DNA from: JAAYCI01 sp964367945
GTDB taxonomy: Bacteria > Bacillota > Clostridia > Oscillospirales > Ruminococcaceae
Length of the DNA: 40,050 nt
Assembly (NCBI GenBank): GCA_964367945.1
Contig: CAYIZZ010000006.1
Span: forward strand, 1 to 40,050
Direction: 5' to 3'
Position 1 is the first letter of the stretch. Every line of letters begins with the position of its first letter. The notes beneath the pieces are model-generated. The model searched no databases and was not told the origin of the DNA. It saw nothing but the letters and a program-made list of their open reading frames with translations. Below, in pieces: positions 24,415-32,551 of this stretch. Both the position numbers and the translations under genes were made by a program.

Positions 24415-25851
24415 TTGATTTGTATAGATTTTTCCGGGGACTACATTGATATTATAGTTGCTGCCGGCACACGGGATAAAGTGGCGGTAAAATCCGAGCT
24501 TTCATTAAATGCACCGAGCGGAGTGTTGGGTGCTACCGGCGATATTGATTTTGCTGTGCTTGAAAGCTTCCTAAGCCCAGTGCTTGCGCAAATTTCAGAA
24601 AAGAAAGTGATTATGTCGTTCTCTTTCTTGCCGACCATTTATTCGGTTCTGAATTTGCATAAAGAGCGTAATCAAGCTCAGCAGAGGATGGCTGTTGAAT
24701 CACAGGTGTTTGCAAATATTTCGCCTGATGATTATTATGTGGACTACTTTGCCACCAGTAACAAAGGTGCAAATGACGGCAAGCTGACATATGCAACATA
24801 TGCCATGCCAAAAGCTGTTGTAGATGGCAGCATGAACATGCTTAAAAACATGGGTAAAACACCGATAGCGCTTGTTCCTTCTCAGTTTGCAGCTGAGTGC
24901 TTTATCGGTCATTATTTTGCAAACGAAACAGTTGCACTGGCAAAGCTTGGAAACAAAAACATTACACTGCATCTGCTGAACCCACCTGATAACATGATAA
25001 CAAGGGATGTGGTTATCGAGTCTGCTGCCGGAACATCTCTTGATGTTCTTGCAAATATAGGCGCTACAAATACTCCGGAAACTGTTTTCATTCAAAACAT
25101 TGAAAAGCTTAACTCATACCAAAACATAAAGTTCCCAGGCCAGCCAATTGAGAAAGTATTGGTTTATGGAAACAATGCACGTGAAGAACTGGTATCACTT
25201 GTGAATAATTCTGTGGGCCTTCCTTCGTCGCTTCTTTCTTACTCCAGCGATGGGCTTTCGATATCTTCACCGGTATACACACTGGGCTCGTATTTGTCTA
25301 CAGGTCAGCAAAACATCAACTTCTTTAACGCTATAAACAATAAAAAGCTTACTGAAAAAACTGCCGCAAAGAAAGTGAATGTTCCGCTGTTGGTTTCGTC
25401 TATAGTGGTAGTGCTGAACGTAATTGCTGTAACAGCGCTGATTGTTATCAACATGCAAGCAGCAGATGTTGTGAGTGATTTGGAAGATGAGCTCAACTCA
25501 CCCGAGACAATCGAGCTAATTGAGCAATACGGCACCCTTAGGATAGACTATGTGTCTAAGCTAAAAGGTGAAGTGGCTCTTACAGAACTGGAAGCTGATA
25601 TTGAGAGCATGGGCGAGTTTAGCAGAGACATTTTAAACAGAAGTGTTGCCGCATCTCCCGATAGTGTAACCGTTGTTTCTGTAGCTTATTCAAACAACAC
25701 ATACAATCTTGTGTGCACCGGCCAAACAGAGCAACAAGCATCTGACTATGTGAAGCTGCTAACGGATATGGATTTGTTTAGTAGTGTTGGCTATTTCGGA
25801 TATAGTGAATCCGACCAAGAAGTTACATTTACAGTGACAGGTACAATGTAA
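24415..25851 (+). CDS. pilM: PilM-PilN fusion, pilus alignment subcomplex
   Basis: A 478-residue fusion. Residues 1-310 form a cytosolic actin-like PilM part, starting MICIDFSGDYIDIIVA. A basic stretch leads to one membrane helix (323-347), then a coiled segment and an extracytoplasmic domain of about 120 residues that matches the layout of PilN. In Gram-negative systems PilM binds a short tail of PilN; here they are one chain, as in the PilMN of C. difficile. Start is TTG with GGTAGGGG six bases upstream. PilO follows 70 bp later. Confidence 0.85.
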   Translation: MICIDFSGDYIDIIVAAGTRDKVAVKSELSLNAPSGVLGATGDIDFAVLESFLSPVLAQISEKKVIMSFSFLPTIYSVLNLHKERNQAQQRMAVESQVFANISPDDYYVDYFATSNKGANDGKLTYATYAMPKAVVDGSMNMLKNMGKTPIALVPSQFAAECFIGHYFANETVALAKLGNKNITLHLLNPPDNMITRDVVIESAAGTSLDVLANIGATNTPETVFIQNIEKLNSYQNIKFPGQPIEKVLVYGNNAREELVSLVNNSVGLPSSLLSYSSDGLSISSPVYTLGSYLSTGQQNINFFNAINNKKLTEKTAAKKVNVPLLVSSIVVVLNVIAVTALIVINMQAADVVSDLEDELNSPETIELIEQYGTLRIDYVSKLKGEVALTELEADIESMGEFSRDILNRSVAASPDSVTVVSVAYSNNTYNLVCTGQTEQQASDYVKLLTDMDLFSSVGYFGYSESDQEVTFTVTGTM

Positions 25852-25921
25852 CAGAATGTGAAATATATCACCCTTCACAAATAATAATCACAAATATATC
25901 CGGAAAGGAACATATATAATA

Positions 25922-26620
25922 ATGAACAAACAAACACAGGCTGTCCTGACACTGACAATAGCGGTTTTGCTTTTGTTTTTTCTAAACTATTTTGTCACCA
26001 TGCCTACAATAGAAGGCTATGGCGAAAATTTGGAAAGTGCCGAGATTTTGCAAGATGAGCTGTTGACACTGGAGCAAAATATTGCCCAAGGTGCAGAGCT
26101 GGAGGGAGCTATTGCTGAAATGGACAGCAGAGTTGCTGCTGTTGGTTTGCAAGAATATCATGACGAAAACTATACTGTGCACAACTTTTTTGTAGATACT
26201 GCGCAAAGTTTTGATCTGACTGTAAACTCTTTGACCATCGGCAGCACGAACGCTGTTGAGACTATTGTGTCGGATACTGCACTAGCAGCTATAGCTCAGG
26301 ACCCATTGGTTGTGGGTCAAATGGAGCTAACAGAGGTAAACGCTATTCCGAACTATTATGAGGTTGTTAATCAGACCACATCAATGAGTGTGACCGGAAC
26401 CATCCAAACTATTTTAGACTTTACAGACGCTCTTGCAAAAGAAGATATTTATATACTTCTTCCGTCGATGACTTTATCTGATTTTGTTGATAATACTGAA
26501 GAAGTGACACTTTCACTACAATTCGTGCAGTATTCTTACAGAGCAGCTGAAATTGAGGCATCTACATCGTTTGTAGACGGAGAAGTGATAGAAAATCCTG
26601 AAGATGTGGAAATTTTCTAA
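25922..26620 (+). CDS. pilO: Type IV pilus alignment protein PilO
   Basis: A 232-residue bitopic membrane protein: a short cytosolic start, one helix (8-27), a coiled-coil region (about 33-75, ESAEILQDELLTLEQNI) and an extracytoplasmic ferredoxin-like domain with conserved segment IQTILDFTDALAKEDIYILLP. It would pair with the PilN half of the preceding protein to link platform and pilus. AAAGGA lies 12 bases before ATG, a little long. The identification rests on topology and position more than on sequence motifs. Confidence 0.82.
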   Translation: MNKQTQAVLTLTIAVLLLFFLNYFVTMPTIEGYGENLESAEILQDELLTLEQNIAQGAELEGAIAEMDSRVAAVGLQEYHDENYTVHNFFVDTAQSFDLTVNSLTIGSTNAVETIVSDTALAAIAQDPLVVGQMELTEVNAIPNYYEVVNQTTSMSVTGTIQTILDFTDALAKEDIYILLPSMTLSDFVDNTEEVTLSLQFVQYSYRAAEIEASTSFVDGEVIENPEDVEIF

Positions 26621-26668
26621 TCGGCATATTGCTGACATATGAAGTATAGAAAGGATTAGGCAATAAAC

Positions 26669-28375
26669 ATGGCAGTAAAAAAACGTTTGGGAGATATGCT
26701 GGTTGAGGGTGGTTTGATTACAGAAAATCAACTTCAAAGTGCATTGGCCTATCAAAAAAGTTCAGGCGGTAAAAAGCTGGGCGACATTCTGGTTGATAAC
26801 GGTGTTGTTTCGGAAGACGCAGTTTTGCGTGTTTTGAAAAATGCACTGCATATCGATTATGTTTCTCTTGCTGACACCATTATCCCACAAAGTACATTTT
26901 CTGTACTTCCAAGGGATGTTGCGGTGGAATATAACGTAATACCTTATCGTGTTAATGGAAACGAGCTGATACTTGCCACATCTGACCCACTTGATTATGA
27001 CATGCTTGGCATGGTGGGCACAGCAACAGGTAAGATAATTACCCCGTGTCTTGCTACAAAAAGTGATATAGCAGGAAGTATTATCAGGCACTATGAACGC
27101 AACAGGATTGGCTCTTCTGCCGATACGCTGAACTCGACAAGCTCTGTTGTTGACGAGGCTGAACTGCTTGAAATGAATGAGCTGGAGGCGATGGAAAATC
27201 GTCTTGGAAATGCGCCTGTTGTTCAGTTTATAAACAACATGATAATACAAGCGCACAACAGTAACACAAGTGATATTCATATCGAGCCGACCGCAGAGGA
27301 CGTTAGAATTCGTTTCCGTGTAGACGGTATTCTCTCAGAAATAGTTCGCATGAATATCCGCACATTGCCCAGCATCATCACCCGTGTGAAAATCATGGCG
27401 GAGATGGACATCGCAGAAAAACGTATCCCGCTGGATGGACGTTTCTCGATGGAAATAAGCGGACATGAAATATCCGCTCGTGTGGCCAGTATGCCCACCG
27501 TATTCGGTGAAAAGATTGTTATTCGTTTGCTTGCAGACAGCAGTCTTGGCGTTCAGCGCCTTGAAGAGCTTGGCTTTACAGACAGAGACGCAAAAGTTTT
27601 GCGTAAGGCGATATCCTTACCCAACGGCCTGGTACTTATGACTGGACCTACAGGTAGTGGTAAAACCACAACACTTTATTCTCTTTTGGCCGAGCTGTCA
27701 CATGTTAGCACAAACGTTTTGACTGTTGAAGATCCTGTGGAAAAATATGTTGAGGGTGTAAACCAAACACAGGTTAACAATCGCGCCGGCCTTACATTTG
27801 CTAGCGGTCTTCGCGCAATTTTGCGTCAGGACCCTGATAAGATAATGATAGGTGAGATTCGTGATACAGAAACTGCTGACATCGCCGCTCGCGCCGCTAT
27901 AACAGGTCACCTTGTTTTGGCGTCTATGCATACAAACAGCGCAGCTTCGGCATTTATGCGTATCGTTGACATGGGTGTTGAGCCATATGTTGCAGCATCT
28001 TCCATTGTTGCCACTGCATCTCAGCGTCTTGTGAGAAACTTGTGCCCGCATTGTAAGCAAGAATATGCACCAAACGAAGTGGAAAAAGCATTCTTAATGA
28101 GATACGGCTCAAAAACTGACAAGCTATATCGCAGCCCCGGCTGTGCAAGATGTGATGGTCTTGGCCATCTTGGTCGTCGTGCTGTGTGTGAGATTATCGC
28201 CACAGACCAAACCATCAGAAACATGATAGTGACACAAAGAAACACATCTGATATAACAAACTATCTGCGCGAGAGCAGAAACCAAAAGTTCTTTATTGAT
28301 GAAGCGATAGAACTTGTGGAAAATGGTGTTATATCGATTAAAGAAGCAATGATTTTGAGTGAAAACATTGACTAG
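26669..28375 (+). CDS. pilB: Pilus extension ATPase PilB with MshEN-type N-terminus
   Basis: A 568-residue cytosolic hexameric ATPase that drives pilus extension. It begins with two copies of the c-di-GMP-binding MshEN motif: RLGDMLVEGGLITENQL (6-22) and KLGDILVDNGVVSEDAV (36-52). The motor follows with Asp box VRIRFRVDG (212-220), Walker A GPTGSGKTT (326-334), Walker B KIMIGEIRD (391-399), His box GHLVLASMHT (413-422) and a zinc site with CPHC (459-462) and CARC (492-495). All catalytic motifs are intact. MshEN domains of related ATPases bind c-di-GMP, so the cyclase encoded upstream may control this motor. Confidence 0.96.
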   Translation: MAVKKRLGDMLVEGGLITENQLQSALAYQKSSGGKKLGDILVDNGVVSEDAVLRVLKNALHIDYVSLADTIIPQSTFSVLPRDVAVEYNVIPYRVNGNELILATSDPLDYDMLGMVGTATGKIITPCLATKSDIAGSIIRHYERNRIGSSADTLNSTSSVVDEAELLEMNELEAMENRLGNAPVVQFINNMIIQAHNSNTSDIHIEPTAEDVRIRFRVDGILSEIVRMNIRTLPSIITRVKIMAEMDIAEKRIPLDGRFSMEISGHEISARVASMPTVFGEKIVIRLLADSSLGVQRLEELGFTDRDAKVLRKAISLPNGLVLMTGPTGSGKTTTLYSLLAELSHVSTNVLTVEDPVEKYVEGVNQTQVNNRAGLTFASGLRAILRQDPDKIMIGEIRDTETADIAARAAITGHLVLASMHTNSAASAFMRIVDMGVEPYVAASSIVATASQRLVRNLCPHCKQEYAPNEVEKAFLMRYGSKTDKLYRSPGCARCDGLGHLGRRAVCEIIATDQTIRNMIVTQRNTSDITNYLRESRNQKFFIDEAIELVENGVISIKEAMILSENID

Positions 28376-28384
28376 ATCACGTTG

Positions 28385-28410
28385 ACACAAATTTGAATAA
28401 AGATTTGTGT
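28385..28410 (+). other. Hairpin between pilB and pilT
   Basis: ACACAAAT (28385-28392) pairs with ATTTGTGT (28403-28410) around a 10-nt loop. No T-run follows, so it is more likely an mRNA processing or stability element, or an operator, than a terminator. Confidence 0.45.
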
Positions 28411-28456
28411 TAGCGGCCCTTAAGGTATAGTGCCAAATACAAAGGAGGCTTCTCCG

Positions 28457-29509
28457 ATGGATATTAATGAGCTGATTACCAGAACCAGACAGGCTAGGGG
28501 TAGTGACCTTCACTTGATTGTTGGCGAGCCACCTGCTTTGAGAGTTGACGGCAAAGTGAAACGCTTTGACATGCCAAGGCTCACACCGCAAGATATAGAC
28601 GATCTTGCAAAGCAGCTGGTGGGCACCACTAAGATGGAGTACACACCCGATACCACTGATTATGACTTTTGTTATGTCATGCCAAACGGCACCCGCCAAC
28701 GTGTGAATGTGTTCACACAAAAAGGCGTAAGGGGCGCTGTATTGCGTATGCTTAATGATACATTGCCTAATTTTGATGAGCTTAGCCTGCCGCAGATATT
28801 TAAAAATATTGCAGATCAGCCGCGTGGCTTAGTGCTTGTAACCGGGCCTACAGGTAGTGGTAAAACCACCACTTTGGCGGCTATGGTAGACTATATCAAC
28901 GATACACGGCAAGATCATATCATCACTATTGAAGATCCTATAGAGTATCTTCATACATCGAAAAACTGTATAGTCAATCAGCGTGAAGTAGGCGTTGATG
29001 TGGATGGGTTTGCGTTTGCTTTGCGTAGTGCGCTTCGTGAAGATCCCGATGTTATTCTTGTGGGCGAGATGCGCGATCTTGAGACTATTTCTGCGGCTAT
29101 CACGGCGGCCGAGACCGGTCACCTTGTGTTTGGTACCTTGCATACTGTGGGTACCGCAAAAACCATTGACCGCTTGATAGACGTTTTCCCGGCAGACCAG
29201 CAACAGCAAGTGAGAACACAGCTGGCAACAGTGCTAAGAGCTGTTATTACTCAGCAGCTTTTACCTAGAAAAGGTGGAACAGGTCGATTACCGGCCTTTG
29301 AAATAATGACGGTGAACGATGCTATTTCAAACTTGATACGAGAAAACAAGGCTTTCCAAATCAATGCTATAATTCAAAGTAACGCAAAGAACGGAATGAT
29401 TCTTTTGGATTCATACCTTGCGGCTTTAGTGAAGCAGGGGGCTGTTGACAGGGAGGTGGCGATGGACAGGGCGGCAGACAAGCCAACACTCGAAAAGTTG
29501 TTACTGTAA
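28457..29509 (+). CDS. pilT: Pilus retraction ATPase PilT
   Basis: A 350-residue cytosolic ATPase that powers pilus retraction and twitching. The opening MDINELITRTRQARGSDLHL is typical PilT. Walker A GPTGSGKTT (130-138), Walker B VILVGEMRD (199-207), His box GHLVFGTLHT (221-230) and the PilT-specific AISNLIRE segment are intact. The frame runs upstream to a GTG at 28430, but AAAGGAGG (28441-28448) sits eight bases before ATG 28457. It follows pilB by about 80 bp. Its presence means the pili should be retractable. Confidence 0.95.
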   Translation: MDINELITRTRQARGSDLHLIVGEPPALRVDGKVKRFDMPRLTPQDIDDLAKQLVGTTKMEYTPDTTDYDFCYVMPNGTRQRVNVFTQKGVRGAVLRMLNDTLPNFDELSLPQIFKNIADQPRGLVLVTGPTGSGKTTTLAAMVDYINDTRQDHIITIEDPIEYLHTSKNCIVNQREVGVDVDGFAFALRSALREDPDVILVGEMRDLETISAAITAAETGHLVFGTLHTVGTAKTIDRLIDVFPADQQQQVRTQLATVLRAVITQQLLPRKGGTGRLPAFEIMTVNDAISNLIRENKAFQINAIIQSNAKNGMILLDSYLAALVKQGAVDREVAMDRAADKPTLEKLLL

Positions 29510-29518
29510 ATGTAATGA

Positions 29519-29546
29519 TTGCAAGAGTCTTGAAATTTCGTATGAT
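29519..29546 (+). promoter_or_regulatory. Candidate internal promoter for the pilin genes
   Basis: TTGCAA (29519-29524), 16 bases, TATGAT (29541-29546), just after pilT. It would give the abundant pilins their own transcript with a 140-base leader. Confidence 0.45.
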
Positions 29547-29572
29547 AGGGATTGTTGATGATTGCTTTTGTT

Positions 29573-29604
29573 TATGTTCATTCTGATGTATAGCAATGAA
29601 CATA
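29573..29604 (+). other. Hairpin in the leader of the first pilin gene
   Basis: TATGTTCATT (29573-29582) pairs perfectly with AATGAACATA (29595-29604), 12-nt loop. It lies some 90 bases before the pilin start and could protect the 5' end of the mRNA. Confidence 0.5.
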
Positions 29605-29694
29605 TAAAGGTGGTTGTTTACAAATAACGGAGGGTGTGGGGGAGATACTATACACTTCAAAAGAATTTATCCATATAAAGGAAAGGAAAAATCT

Positions 29695-30318
29695 ATGCAA
29701 AAACTCATGGAGATGAAAAACAAAAAGGGTTTTACCCTGATTGAGATGTTGATAGTCATTTTGATTATCGTAATTCTCTTGGCAATTGCAGTTCCTGCTG
29801 TTGCCGCTTATCGTAGAGACGCCCTAAGAACACAAGACGAGGGCGCTATTGAGACCATTCGTACCGCTATTGAGGCTTCTATGGTTCGTTCAAGGCCGCT
29901 AGACACCAGCAGCGGTGGTATGGACGAGCATGTTTCATCCACTATTTCACCTGTACTTGATTATGAAACATTGGTTACAATTTCTGAAAACACTGCTATT
30001 GACTATGATACAAGAATGTTTTATGGTGAGCTGGCAGAGCGCCTTGGCCCTAACTTCCAAGGTAACTTCAAGTTCCACTATCACTTTGCAAGTCCTTATG
30101 TAGGTGGTTCTTATAGTCCTTATGTATACTGGATTTCATACTGGAGAAGTGATAGCGCTACAGACGACGACTCTGTAATGCTATATCATCATCACTTCCT
30201 AAATACAAATACTGCACTTAGAGAGCCAGCATATTTGTCTGAAGCTTTGGATAAACTGCATGCGCATGACCCAAGCGATAGCTTCACAGACTCAAACCTT
30301 GCTAACTACAGACCATAA
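29695..30318 (+). CDS. pilA: Type IV pilin, first of three
   Basis: A 207-residue prepilin. The leader MQKLMEMKNKKG ends in glycine 12 before F13, and FTLIEML with glutamate at mature position 5 is the type IV pilin signature cut by PilD. A hydrophobic helix follows to about residue 38, then a globular head of about 165 residues rich in Tyr, His and Ser, with no cysteine and so no disulfide-closed D-region. The frame begins at 29614, but ATG 29695 has AAGGAAAGGA upstream and gives the normal short leader. It is the largest of the three pilin paralogues; which of them is the major subunit cannot be told from sequence. Confidence 0.93.
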   Translation: MQKLMEMKNKKGFTLIEMLIVILIIVILLAIAVPAVAAYRRDALRTQDEGAIETIRTAIEASMVRSRPLDTSSGGMDEHVSSTISPVLDYETLVTISENTAIDYDTRMFYGELAERLGPNFQGNFKFHYHFASPYVGGSYSPYVYWISYWRSDSATDDDSVMLYHHHFLNTNTALREPAYLSEALDKLHAHDPSDSFTDSNLANYRP

Positions 30319-30380
30319 TATAGTATCGACACAATATTGAAACGCATAAACTTTTAAATATAATGCGAAAGGAAATAAAC

Positions 30381-30920
30381 ATGCAAAAACTCATGGAGAT
30401 GAAAAACAAAAAGGGTTTCACCCTGATTGAGATGCTTATTGTTATCTTGATTATTGTTATCCTACTTGCGATTGCGATACCGTCGGTAGTGGCTTATCGT
30501 AAAGACTCGGAAAGAACTGCAGACCTTGGCGCTGCAAAGACCGTATATACCGCTTTAGAGGCTCAGCTGTCTATGCATGGTGAGCTTTCACTTCCCGTAA
30601 CAGGCATGTCACAATCCGGTGACATTCTTTACTCACACCAAGTGTGGGGTCCTGCAGGTTCCTTCCCCGGAAACGGCTATGGTAACTCTGTAAACGGCCG
30701 TCTTGGCTCAGACTTTGACGGAATGTACAAATTTGGATATGACACTACTACCAACAGTGTTATTTGGGTAACATATCATGACAATAAGCACAACGGCACC
30801 GGCCTGACTGTTACAAACAACTCATACGTCATGGTTTATGACGTAGTAAATGGCGTAGAGGGCTATATAACTGAGTTTGGAAATACTTACACAGGCTCTA
30901 TGTACAACCACGCTTATTAA
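30381..30920 (+). CDS. pilA: Type IV pilin, second of three
   Basis: A 179-residue prepilin with the same leader MQKLMEMKNKKG and mature start FTLIEMLIVILIIVILLAIA. The head is different from the first pilin after about residue 50 and has glycine- and asparagine-rich loops; no cysteine. The first 54 bases of the gene differ from the first pilin by a single base although later codons diverge. AAAGGA lies seven bases before ATG 30381, which is preferred to the upstream in-frame ATG at 30363. Confidence 0.93.
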   Translation: MQKLMEMKNKKGFTLIEMLIVILIIVILLAIAIPSVVAYRKDSERTADLGAAKTVYTALEAQLSMHGELSLPVTGMSQSGDILYSHQVWGPAGSFPGNGYGNSVNGRLGSDFDGMYKFGYDTTTNSVIWVTYHDNKHNGTGLTVTNNSYVMVYDVVNGVEGYITEFGNTYTGSMYNHAY

Positions 30921-30981
30921 TAACTGCTGAGTTTTCATGATATAATTAAGAACTGATATTAAAATAAGAAAGGCAATGAAT

Positions 30982-31530
30982 ATGCAAAAACTTATGAAGC
31001 TTAACAACAAAAAGGGTTTCACCCTTATTGAAATGTTGGTAGTAATCCTTATCATAGTTATTTTGATAGCAATTGCAGTTCCTGCTGTTGCCGGATATCG
31101 TAACGATGCACAGGAAACCTCCGATAAAGGCGCTGCAGAGACAATTTTCAACGCGCTAGAAGCAGCCGCCACAAAATATCCGCCATCTGAACCTGTCAAC
31201 AGAGGCGCTGCAGCCTTAACAGTTGATACTACTGCTGGAACTATATACGCAACAGGTACACTGGAAATTGGTGGTACAGGTATGGTAGGCCCCTATCTTG
31301 AGTCTGTACAGGAATTCCTAGGCACTAATGTTGAGGGTACTTTTAGATTCCAAGTAGAACTATCAACCGGCAGTGTAAGATGGGTAACCTACGTAAGAGA
31401 AGGTGCCGAGAAAAATATATCAAATACCATGTTGTATCATGCAGCTGATGGTGTGAGTGGCTATATGGATGAAGCAATTTCTCCGACTACAAATGCTCTT
31501 TACACTCCTTCAAACAAGGTGCACAGCTAA
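30982..31530 (+). CDS. pilA: Type IV pilin, third of three
   Basis: A 182-residue prepilin, leader MQKLMKLNNKKG followed by FTLIEMLVVILIIVILIAIAVPAVAGYR. The head differs from the other two and again lacks cysteine. AGAAAGG (30967-30973) is eight bases before ATG 30982 but only two before the ATG at 30976, so the former is used. Three adjacent hairpins follow the gene, separating it from pilD. Confidence 0.92.
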   Translation: MQKLMKLNNKKGFTLIEMLVVILIIVILIAIAVPAVAGYRNDAQETSDKGAAETIFNALEAAATKYPPSEPVNRGAAALTVDTTAGTIYATGTLEIGGTGMVGPYLESVQEFLGTNVEGTFRFQVELSTGSVRWVTYVREGAEKNISNTMLYHAADGVSGYMDEAISPTTNALYTPSNKVHS

Positions 31531-31557
31531 GCAGTAATAACTTCATAAAAAATCCAC

Positions 31558-31704
31558 CACTGTCAGGTATATTTTGATGCCTGGCAGTGATGAATTATAA
31601 AGCATAATAATTAAAAAAACTTTATAATTAATCCGTCGTAAAGCGCCGGATTTATGCCTAAAAATGGTTTGAACAACAAAGTTTAGGCATAAATATTGCG
31701 CTTT
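31558..31704 (+). other. Three consecutive hairpins between the pilins and pilD
   Basis: Hairpin 1: 31558-31570 with 31577-31589, 13 bp with two G-T pairs, core CACTGTCAGG/CCTGGCAGTG. Hairpin 2: AATTATAAAG (31593-31602) with CTTTATAATT (31620-31629), perfect. Hairpin 3: AAAGCGC (31640-31646) and TTTATGCCTAAA (31651-31662) pair with TTTAGGCATAAA (31682-31693) and GCGCTTT (31698-31704), 19 bp with one symmetric 4x4 internal loop. None is followed by a T-run on the plus strand. They probably stabilise the 3' end of the pilin mRNA or limit read-through. Confidence 0.6.
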
Positions 31705-31765
31705 GCCATGAAAAGATGGTTTTTTCATGTGACTTGCAATAAAGTAAACATAAAGGTTTTGTTTA

Positions 31766-32533
31766 ATGACATTATTTATCACATCGGTGTTTTTTGTGTT
31801 TGGGCTGGTAATAGGCAGTTTTTTGAACGTGTGCATATACCGCATACCGCAAAATATATCTGTTGCCAAGGGACGAAGTTATTGCCCAAACTGCAAAATA
31901 ACACTTTCACCGCCAGAGCTTTTTCCGGTGTTGTCGTACCTGTTTTTAGGTGGCAAGTGTAAAACTTGCAAGGAAAAGATATCCCCAAGATATGCTATGG
32001 TGGAGCTTCTGACAGCTGTATTATTTGCGCTGTGTGGTTATGTTTTCGGAATAATGCGGCTGGAGCTGGGTGTGATATATGCGCTGTTTTTTGCGGTGCT
32101 GGTGGTGGTGGCTTTCATAGACATTGACACCATGGAAGTGCCGGACAGGATGCATGTTTTCATTTTAGCTTTTGCGCTAGCAAAAATCGCACTTTTCCCA
32201 AGTGATTGGCTGGGCATGCTTATTGGTGCAGTGATAGTTAGCCTGCCGATGCTGGTGATAGCCCTTTTCACAGGCGGCTTTGGTGGCGCAGACATAAAAC
32301 TTATGGCGGTGTCGGGACTGTTGCTGGGTGCAAAAAGTATCGTGGTTTCGTTTTTATTGGCTGTTGTGCTTATGGGATCTTTCGGAATAGTGATGGTTAT
32401 CCGAAAACTATTGTTTAAAAGAGCTTATGCAAAAAAAGTTCCGTTTTGTCCGGCGCTTGCGTTTGGATGTGTTGTGGGAGCTCTTTTTGGAGATATGATA
32501 GCTAACTGGTATTTGAACTTATTTATACTTTAA
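31766..32533 (+). CDS. pilD: Prepilin peptidase / N-methyltransferase PilD
   Basis: A 255-residue polytopic membrane aspartic protease that removes prepilin leaders and methylates the new N-terminus. The cytosolic zinc loop has CPNC (40-43) and CKTC (65-68). The two catalytic aspartates are in FIDIDTMEVPD (D119 or D121) and GGADIKL (D176), equal to the GxGD motif of the family although the first glycine-x-glycine is GGA. Both methyltransferase and peptidase parts are present. ATG has AAAGG nine bases upstream. It would process the three pilins, the giant pilin and the minor pilins encoded around it. Confidence 0.94.
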   Translation: MTLFITSVFFVFGLVIGSFLNVCIYRIPQNISVAKGRSYCPNCKITLSPPELFPVLSYLFLGGKCKTCKEKISPRYAMVELLTAVLFALCGYVFGIMRLELGVIYALFFAVLVVVAFIDIDTMEVPDRMHVFILAFALAKIALFPSDWLGMLIGAVIVSLPMLVIALFTGGFGGADIKLMAVSGLLLGAKSIVVSFLLAVVLMGSFGIVMVIRKLLFKRAYAKKVPFCPALAFGCVVGALFGDMIANWYLNLFIL

Positions 32534-32551
32534 TATATTTTGTGAGGTAGA

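Noticed and set aside
28124..28720. A 198-codon minus-strand frame across the pilB-pilT junction
   Set aside because: It lies antisense to two clear ATPase genes with intact motifs, and it has no recognisable domain.
30337..30364. TTGAAA-16-TATAAT resembling a promoter before the second pilin gene
   Set aside because: Its transcript would start within the ribosome binding site of the second pilin, which leaves no usable leader; chance in AT-rich DNA is more likely.
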